From JAFAZJ01 sp050183765 (GTDB lineage: Bacteria > Pseudomonadota > Alphaproteobacteria > Reyranellales > Reyranellaceae): a stretch of 64,000 bases of DNA. Positions 58,356 to 64,000 of the stretch are shown here, one piece after another (positions within the stretch are counted from its first letter, which is position 1; each line of letters opens with the position of its first letter). The DNA lies in contig JBFXAZ010000005.1 of NCBI GenBank assembly GCA_050183765.1, positions 34,008 to 98,007 of the forward strand, read 5' to 3'. The translations under genes and the position numbers were made by a program. Below the pieces are notes generated by a model. That model made no database searches, was not told where the DNA came from, and saw nothing but the letters and a program-made list of their open reading frames with translations.

Positions 58356-58754
58356 ATGACCGTGCCGGTGATCACCGCCTTCTATGGCGGGCTGCTCGGC
58401 GTTCTTTGCATCGTGCTGGCCGTGCTGGTGATCAACCAGCGGCGCATCACGCATGTCGGCATCGGCGACGGTGGCAACAAGAACCTGGCGCTGGCGGGCC
58501 GCACCTTTGGCAATTTCACCGAGTACGCGCCGCTGGCGCTGGTGCTCTTCGTGCTGCTTGAGGTCTGCGGCGGCCCGCGGCTGGCGGTGCACCTGTGCGC
58601 CGGCGCCTTCGTCGTGGGCCGCATCGGCCATGCCTACGGCATCAGCCGCAGCTCGGGCGAAAGCCCGGGCCGGGCCGTGGGCGTGACGCTGACCTTCGTG
58701 TCGATGCTGGTGGCGGCGATCTGGCTGGTCGTGATCGCCGCGCCGAAGCTCTGA
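58356..58754 (+). CDS. MAPEG-family membrane protein
   Basis: A 132-residue, four-helix membrane protein of the MAPEG superfamily (glutathione transferases and leukotriene synthase-like). Motifs: LAGRTFGNFTEYAPLALVLF (about 48-67), GRIGHAYGISRSS and RAVGVTLTFVSMLVAAIWL. Bacterial relatives are often annotated as inner-membrane proteins of YecN type. It is close to a methyltransferase and ends 7 nt before the stop of the NfnLS-like gene. Confidence 0.9.
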   Translation: MTVPVITAFYGGLLGVLCIVLAVLVINQRRITHVGIGDGGNKNLALAGRTFGNFTEYAPLALVLFVLLEVCGGPRLAVHLCAGAFVVGRIGHAYGISRSSGESPGRAVGVTLTFVSMLVAAIWLVVIAAPKL

Positions 58755-58761
58755 GCGGCCT

Positions 58762-61700
58762 CTACTCCGCCGCCAGCGCGCGTACGCCCTCGGCCTTGAG
58801 CGCGCGGTCGAGCCATAGCTTCGACAGCTTCTCCTGCAGGCCCTGCTGGGTGAGCCGCTGGCGCAGGTTGGCGAAGTCGACCAGGTCCATGCGCTGATCC
58901 TGGTTGAAGCAGGAGAACACCACGGTCTCCTTGCCGGTCGCCGGATCGACGTGCCGCTGCAGGCACTGCGCGCAGATCTCCTTCATCATGCACTGCATCG
59001 GGCTGTTGATGCTGGCGATGGCATGGTGGTCGGCGCGGTCGATGAAGGGCGCCAGCACGCCGCGCCGCGCCAGCCGCACGGCGTTCATCATGCCGTCCGA
59101 GCCGATGGCGATGATGCGGTCGAGCGAGCGGTAGGCGATCGCCTGCTCGCCCAGCTCGCCTGACGCATAGGCGCGCATGGCCTCGACGATGTTGGCGACG
59201 ATGGCACGGTCCTGCTTGCGGCTCGGGGTGAAGCCCGGCGCTTCGTCGCAGCACCAGACGACGTCGTCGGAGGCGGCCTCGATCTCGGCCACCTTGTAGC
59301 GGTCGATCACCCGCTTGTAGCCGGCGAAGTACAGCACCTTCGAGCCGGCGGCGCGCAGCGCGGCGCCGATCGAGAACAGCACCGCGTTGCCCAGGCCACC
59401 GCCCACCAGCACCACGGTCTCGTTGCGCTCGACCTCGGTCGGCGTGCCGGTCGGGCCCATCAGGATCACCGGTTCGCCCGGCTTCAGGTGGGCGCACAGA
59501 TCCGACGAGCCGCCCATCTCCAGCACGATGGTCGAAAGCAATCCCCGCTCCTTGTCGACCCAGGCGCCGGTCAGCGCGATGCCCTCCATCGCCAGCACCG
59601 TATTGTCGACGCGCCGGGCACGGGCCTCGAAGTTCTGCAGGCGATAGAACTGGCCGGGCTCGAAGGCGCGCGCCGCCGCCGGCGCCTTGACCACGACCTC
59701 AACGATGGTCGGCGTCAGGCGATGGACCGCATGCACGGTGGCGCGCAACTCGGCATTGGCGCGATCGATCAGCGCCTGCGGCTGCGCGGCGGCCGGCACC
59801 TTGGCCAGCATGCGCGACACCACCGGATAGCCCTGCTTGGTGCCGCCCATCGCCTTCACGACGTTGCCGGCGAACGACGGATGCAGGTCGCCCCAGAACG
59901 ACACCGTGCGTCCGTCGCCGTGCTTGTACATCAGCACCTGCGGCGTCTCGGGCTTGGCGATGCGCTCGGGCGAGACGGGATGGCCGTCCTCGTCCAGCGC
60001 GCGGAAGTACTTGCCGTCGAGCACGGCGTGCGCGCCGTCCTCGCGCGCCAGCACCGTGTTGGGCTGCGTGCCGGCCGCGACCAGGATCGAGCGCGCGGGC
60101 AGCACGGCCTCGAAGGCCGCGCCATCCTTCTCGCCCTTCACCTGCAGGCCCCTGGCATGGCCGTAGGCGTCGATCTCGACCGCGACGGGCGTCAGGCCCT
60201 CGGCGAAGCGGATGCCTTCCTCCAGCCCCTTGTGAACCTCCTCGTGGTTCAGGGTGTAGGAGGGCGAATCGATCAGGCGCCGGCGATAGGCGATGGTCAC
60301 CCCGCCCCAGCTCTCGATCAGCGGTGCGAAATCGGGCACGCGGCCCTCGCGCTGCGCCGCCTCGCGCTCGGCGCGCAGCGCGCGGGCGTGGGTGAGGTAC
60401 TCGGTGGCGATCTCGCGCTCCTCGGCGCTCCACGCCGCCTGCACCGCCGCCTCGCCGCGCTCGGCGGCCAGCGTCTCGTGGCGCGCCAGGAACTTCTCGA
60501 CCTGCAAGGTGTAGTAGGCGAGCGACTCGGTGGCGGTGTCGATCGCCGTCAGGCCGCCGCCGATCACCACGACGGGCAGGCGGATCTGCAGATTGGCGAG
60601 GCTGTCCTTCTTGGCCGCGCCGGTGAGCTGCAGCGCCATCAGGAAGTCCGACGCCTGGCGCACGCCGCGGGCCAGGCCGTTGGGCATGTCGAGCACGGTG
60701 GGCTTGCCCGCGCCCATGCACAGCGCGATGTGGTCGAAGCCCATGGCGAAGGCGCTCTCGACAGTGAGCGCGCCGCCGAAGCGCGTGCCGCCGACCATCG
60801 CGAACTCGGAGCGCCGCTCCAGCAGCAGGCGCACCGTCTTGAGGAAGTTCTTGTCCCAGCGCACGGTGATGCCGTACTCGGCCACGCCGCCGAAGCCCGC
60901 CAGCACGCGCTCGCCGAGATCCTCGCGCAGATCGTCGAAGTCCTGCAGCGGCGCGAAGGGCACCCGGCCGCCGGCCTCGTCGACCCCGCACAGCGCCGGC
61001 GCCAGCGGCTCGATCTTCAGCCCGTCGATGGCGACGACGTGGTGGCCGTCGTTGATCAGGTGATGCGCCAGGTTGAAGCCCGCCGGCCCGAGGCCCACCA
61101 CCAGCACGCTGCGGCCGGTCGACGGCCTGGGCAGCGGCCGGCGCAGGTTCATCGGGTTCCAGCGCGTCAGCAGCGAGTAGATCTCGAAGCCCCAGGGCAG
61201 CGACAGCGCGTCCTTGAGGGTGCGCGTCTCGACCTGCGGGATGTCGACCGGTTCCTGCTTCTGGTAGATGCAGGCCTTCATGCAGTCGTTGCAGATGCGG
61301 TGGCCCGTCGCGGCGCACAGCGGGTTGTCGACGGCGACGATGGCCAGCGCGCCCAGCGTGTAGCCCTGGCCCTTCACCAGGTTCATCTCGGAGATCTTCT
61401 CCTCGAGCGGGCAGCCGGCGAGGGTGACGCCGAACGGGCTCTTGGTGAAGGCGCCGGTCTTGCGGTCCTTGTAGCCGCGCGAGCAGCTGTCCTTGCCCTG
61501 GTTGTGGCACCAGATGCAGTACTGCGTGTGGTCCAGCGCGTAGGCGAGGTCGCCGCCGGCGTCGGTGAGATGAAAGCCGTCGCGCGGCCGGCCCAGCGCC
61601 CTGGGCAGCTTCATCTTCACCACGCCGTCGACCGTCTCGGTCTCGACCGGCACCAGATGCTCGAAGTCGAGCTTGTGCGGTTGCTTGAAGAGGGCGCCGG

Positions 61701-62280
61701 CGCGATGGCGCGCCTTGCCGTCCCTGGCGAACAGCGCCCAAGCCGCGTAGCGCGTCAGTGCCTCGATCTGCGGCGTCGGCGCGGCGACCTTGTACTCGGT
61801 GTCGAGATGGCGCGGCACCGTCGTGGCGAAGGCCAGCTCGCGCGCCTCCAGGTCGATCGACGGGTCGGCGAGGTCGATGCCGACCACCGCGTTGGCCGCC
61901 TCGGTGACGGCGGCGCCATCAAGCGCCTCGGCCGCCGGCTGCTTGATCGCGCGCGCGGCGTGGCGCTGCACGAAGAGCCGCTTGCAGTCATACAGCGGCA
62001 TCAGCCGCGCATGCGCGGCACGCAGGGTGAGGTTGGGCGCGGTCACGCCGAAAAGATCGGCGAGGAAGTCGTCGAGATGCGGCGCGAGGTCGATCAGCAG
62101 GGTCGACTCGTCCTTGGCTGCCAGGGAGTCCGGCGCCGTGCGCGCGGCGACGAAGCGGTTGTGCAGGGCGGCATCGATACCGGCGAGACCGGCCACGAAC
62201 GCCGCGTCGAGCCGGCCCAGCCCGTCGCGCGTGTAGAGGTCCTCGAACGCCAGGCCGTGCCTGAGGGAGAGGGAAGACAT
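58762..62280 (-). CDS. Fused NADPH:ferredoxin-type oxidoreductase (GltD-like + PyrK-like, NfnLS-like)
   Basis: A 1172-residue iron-sulfur flavoprotein. The N-terminal 385 residues include Cys sets CIWCHNQGKDSC and CAATGHRICNDCMKAC, likely for [4Fe-4S] clusters. A GltD-like pyridine nucleotide-disulfide oxidoreductase follows, with Rossmann VLVVGLGPAGFNLA (about 390) and VVVIGGGLTAIDTA (about 555). From about 860 a ferredoxin-NADP reductase type domain has FEPGQFYRLQN, VVLVGGGLGNAV and a C-terminal QCMMKEICAQC...FSCF for a [2Fe-2S] cluster. Together they match NfnL and NfnS, subunits of the electron-bifurcating NADH-dependent ferredoxin:NADP oxidoreductase, in one chain. Bifurcation itself is inference. 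ATG at 62280; TTG 62295 possible. Confidence 0.86.
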   Translation of the reverse strand: MSSLSLRHGLAFEDLYTRDGLGRLDAAFVAGLAGIDAALHNRFVAARTAPDSLAAKDESTLLIDLAPHLDDFLADLFGVTAPNLTLRAAHARLMPLYDCKRLFVQRHAARAIKQPAAEALDGAAVTEAANAVVGIDLADPSIDLEARELAFATTVPRHLDTEYKVAAPTPQIEALTRYAAWALFARDGKARHRAGALFKQPHKLDFEHLVPVETETVDGVVKMKLPRALGRPRDGFHLTDAGGDLAYALDHTQYCIWCHNQGKDSCSRGYKDRKTGAFTKSPFGVTLAGCPLEEKISEMNLVKGQGYTLGALAIVAVDNPLCAATGHRICNDCMKACIYQKQEPVDIPQVETRTLKDALSLPWGFEIYSLLTRWNPMNLRRPLPRPSTGRSVLVVGLGPAGFNLAHHLINDGHHVVAIDGLKIEPLAPALCGVDEAGGRVPFAPLQDFDDLREDLGERVLAGFGGVAEYGITVRWDKNFLKTVRLLLERRSEFAMVGGTRFGGALTVESAFAMGFDHIALCMGAGKPTVLDMPNGLARGVRQASDFLMALQLTGAAKKDSLANLQIRLPVVVIGGGLTAIDTATESLAYYTLQVEKFLARHETLAAERGEAAVQAAWSAEEREIATEYLTHARALRAEREAAQREGRVPDFAPLIESWGGVTIAYRRRLIDSPSYTLNHEEVHKGLEEGIRFAEGLTPVAVEIDAYGHARGLQVKGEKDGAAFEAVLPARSILVAAGTQPNTVLAREDGAHAVLDGKYFRALDEDGHPVSPERIAKPETPQVLMYKHGDGRTVSFWGDLHPSFAGNVVKAMGGTKQGYPVVSRMLAKVPAAAQPQALIDRANAELRATVHAVHRLTPTIVEVVVKAPAAARAFEPGQFYRLQNFEARARRVDNTVLAMEGIALTGAWVDKERGLLSTIVLEMGGSSDLCAHLKPGEPVILMGPTGTPTEVERNETVVLVGGGLGNAVLFSIGAALRAAGSKVLYFAGYKRVIDRYKVAEIEAASDDVVWCCDEAPGFTPSRKQDRAIVANIVEAMRAYASGELGEQAIAYRSLDRIIAIGSDGMMNAVRLARRGVLAPFIDRADHHAIASINSPMQCMMKEICAQCLQRHVDPATGKETVVFSCFNQDQRMDLVDFANLRQRLTQQGLQEKLSKLWLDRALKAEGVRALAAE

Positions 62281-62374
62281 CAGGTCAGACGCCAATCGTT
62301 AGTGTACGAACGTGTTTTACTTTACCCGCTACGACGCAAGGCTTCAAACAAGCATGTCTTGCGCCGGGATAAGC

Positions 62375-64000
62375 TCAAACCTCGACCTGGGCGCCCAGTT
62401 CCACGGCGCGGTTCGGCGGAATGCGGAAGAACACCTTGGTCGCCGCCGCCGTGGTCGACAGCGCGATGAAGATGCTCTGCCGAATCCGTCCCAGGGGCGA
62501 ACGGGCCGAGGGTACCAGGGTCTCACGGCCGAGGAAGAACGAGGTCTGCATCTCGTCATAGGGCAGGCCATGCAGGCGACAGCGCGCCAGGGCGGCCGGC
62601 ACGTCGGGCTGCTCCATGAAGCCGTAGCGCGCCACCACGGTGTGGAATCCCTTGCCCAGCCGGCGCACCTCGACGCGCCGCGTTTCGGCGACGCGCGGCA
62701 CGTCCATGGTCAGCACGTGCATCAGGATGACGCGCTCGTGCAGCACCTTGTTGTGCTTGAGGTTGTGCAGCAGGGCGAGCGGCACGGTGCTGACGTCGCC
62801 GGTCATGAACACCGCGGTGCCGGCGACGCGCAGCGGCGCGCGCTCCATGCGCTCGAGAAACGCCTCGATCGGCAGCGAGCTGCCCTGCAGCTGCTCGTAG
62901 AGCAGTGCGCGGCCGCGCCGCCACGACGAGATCAGGTACCAGGTGCAGGCCGCCATCAGCAGCGGGAACCACGCGCCGTCGGGGATCTTCAGCACCGTGG
63001 CCGAGAAGAAGGCGAGGTCGATGGTCATCAGCGCGCCGAAGGCGGCGACGGCGAGTATTGGATTCCAGCGCCAGATCAGGATGGCCACCACGCAGGCAAG
63101 GATCGCGTCGATGGTCATGGCGCCGGTCACCGCGATGCCATAGGCGGCGGCGAGGTCGCTCGACGAGCCGAAGGTCACCACCAGCGTGATCACGCCCGCC
63201 ATCTGCAGCCAGTTCATGCGCGGCACATAGATCTGGCCGATCGCCGTCTCCGAGGTGTGCAGGATGGTCATGCGCGGCAACAGGCCAAGCTGGATCGCCT
63301 GCTGGGTGAGCGAGAAGACGCCGGAGATCGTCGCCTGCGAGGCGATGATGGTGGCCGCGGTCGACAAGCCGATCATCGGGATCAGCGACCAGTGCGGCAC
63401 CATCTCGAAGAAGAGGTGTCCCAGGGCGGATGGCTGGCGCAGCAGCAGCGCGCCCTGGCCGAAATAGTTCAGCACCAGGGCCGGCAGCACCAGGCCGAAC
63501 CAGGCCAGCCGGATCGGCTTGCGGCCGAAATGGCCCATGTCGGCATAGAGCGCCTCGCCGCCGGTCACCGCCAGGACGACGGCGCCCAGCACGACGAAGG
63601 TCTTCCAGCCCAGCACGGAGATGAAGGCGATGCCGTAGCGCGGATCGATCGCCGCCAGGACCTGCGGGTTGGTCGCGACCTGCCACAGCCCGGTGGCGCC
63701 CAGTACGACGAACCACAGCAGCATGACGGGACCGAAGAGACGTCCGACCCGGCCGGTGCCGCGCGACTGGAAGAAGAACAGCGCCGCCAGGATGCCCACC
63801 GCGCCGGGCACGACAAAGGGCTCGAGTCCGGGCTGGGCCGCCTGGATGCCCTCGACCGCCGACAGCACCGAGATCGCCGGCGTGATCAGCGCGTCGCCGA
63901 AGAACAGCGCCAGGCCGACGATCGACAGCAACATGATCAGCCCGCGGCGGCCGACCGCGCCGGGCGGCAGCGCATTGCCGGCGAGGCGCGCCCGCGCCAG
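62375..64000 (-). CDS. kup: Potassium uptake protein Kup, C-terminal part (runs off right edge)
   Basis: The last 541 codons of a KUP/HAK/KT-family K+ transporter are visible on the minus strand; the start lies beyond the window. The frame is open through position 64000. Helical motifs include GDALITPAISVLSAVEG, GGEALYADMGHFGRKPIRLAW (the KUP signature), TAATIIASQATISGVFSL and the soluble C-terminal part from about 62400 to 62900. Kup imports K+ with protons. It is separated from the NfnLS-like gene by 94 nt. Confidence 0.95.
   Translation of the reverse strand: MARARLAGNALPPGAVGRRGLIMLLSIVGLALFFGDALITPAISVLSAVEGIQAAQPGLEPFVVPGAVGILAALFFFQSRGTGRVGRLFGPVMLLWFVVLGATGLWQVATNPQVLAAIDPRYGIAFISVLGWKTFVVLGAVVLAVTGGEALYADMGHFGRKPIRLAWFGLVLPALVLNYFGQGALLLRQPSALGHLFFEMVPHWSLIPMIGLSTAATIIASQATISGVFSLTQQAIQLGLLPRMTILHTSETAIGQIYVPRMNWLQMAGVITLVVTFGSSSDLAAAYGIAVTGAMTIDAILACVVAILIWRWNPILAVAAFGALMTIDLAFFSATVLKIPDGAWFPLLMAACTWYLISSWRRGRALLYEQLQGSSLPIEAFLERMERAPLRVAGTAVFMTGDVSTVPLALLHNLKHNKVLHERVILMHVLTMDVPRVAETRRVEVRRLGKGFHTVVARYGFMEQPDVPAALARCRLHGLPYDEMQTSFFLGRETLVPSARSPLGRIRQSIFIALSTTAAATKVFFRIPPNRAVELGAQVEV

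Noticed and set aside
59488..62469. A 993-codon open frame on the plus strand
   Set aside because: It is antisense to the NfnLS-like gene and its translation is rich in Arg, Gly, His and Ala with no motif; GC-rich DNA keeps such shadows open.
1..64000. Prophage, integron or recent genomic island
   Set aside because: No integrase, transposase, tRNA attachment site or capsid gene is seen; only intergenic palindromes hint at mobility.

Overview
The window reads as a contiguous piece of chromosome from a GC-rich alphaproteobacterium. The evidence is a CcrM-type GANTC methyltransferase, the DUF721/mutY/ccrM/rnhB core block, an entericidin, a type 2 CtaA haem A synthase, a DUF6481 coiled-coil protein, alphaproteobacterial uracil-DNA glycosylase features, and two families of intergenic palindromes common in that class. 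The mix of CoA-transferase, luciferase-like oxidoreductases, amidohydrolase, TRAP and Liv transporters suits a free-living, metabolically versatile lineage. A Reyranella/Rhodospirillales-like source is a guess. I found no tRNA, rRNA, CRISPR array, insertion sequence, prophage or integrase.

Layout. 1-6.3 kb is housekeeping: the smc N-terminal part (cut by the left edge), a DsbA-like oxidoreductase, a DUF721 protein, mutY, a small membrane protein, an entericidin, ccrM, rnhB and a nucleotidyltransferase. 6.3-15.8 kb holds an MFS exporter, rnk, a secreted nuclease, an ABC exporter, an SDR, CsbD, a GlxA/AraC regulator, a tautomerase and two divergent luciferase-like oxidoreductases around a long palindrome. 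16-19 kb is a dctPQM TRAP operon. 19.2-23 kb has a lone receiver domain, a lipoprotein, a DUF2314 protein, a PA0069-type radical SAM protein, a small membrane protein and moaB.

23-37.7 kb is the most unusual part. It carries a 1178-residue leucine-rich-repeat protein built of two near-identical modules of about 20 repeats each. It also carries a secreted WD40 protein that is likewise a two-module duplication, divergent from a cysteine-dioxygenase-like cupin fused to four rhodanese domains, followed by an MNT/HepT pair. An enoyl-CoA hydratase, a cysteine dioxygenase-like protein, a CaiB-type CoA-transferase, DUF488 and a lytic transglycosylase lie between. The LRR and WD40 proteins look like sensor halves of ROCO/STAND proteins that have no NTPase.

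37.7-52 kb has a MetX-like hydrolase, a persulfide-dioxygenase/rhodanese fusion, an amidohydrolase, UDG, a cold-shock protein, methylmalonyl-CoA epimerase, GST, ETF-QO, a TPR protein, ispE, a Sel1/peptidoglycan-binding protein and ctaA. 52-64 kb has a Liv-type ABC cassette with a fused permease-ATPase and no binding protein, a TauE exporter, a tartrate-dehydratase-like enolase, a methyltransferase, a MAPEG protein, a 1172-residue fusion resembling both subunits of NfnAB, and kup (cut by the right edge).

Two threads recur. Sulfur chemistry appears in two CDO-like cupins, five rhodanese domains, a persulfide dioxygenase, TauE and a MetX homologue. Two palindrome families sit at gene starts and in places supply start codons or ribosome-binding sequence (mutY, DUF721, ispE, the enoyl-CoA hydratase).
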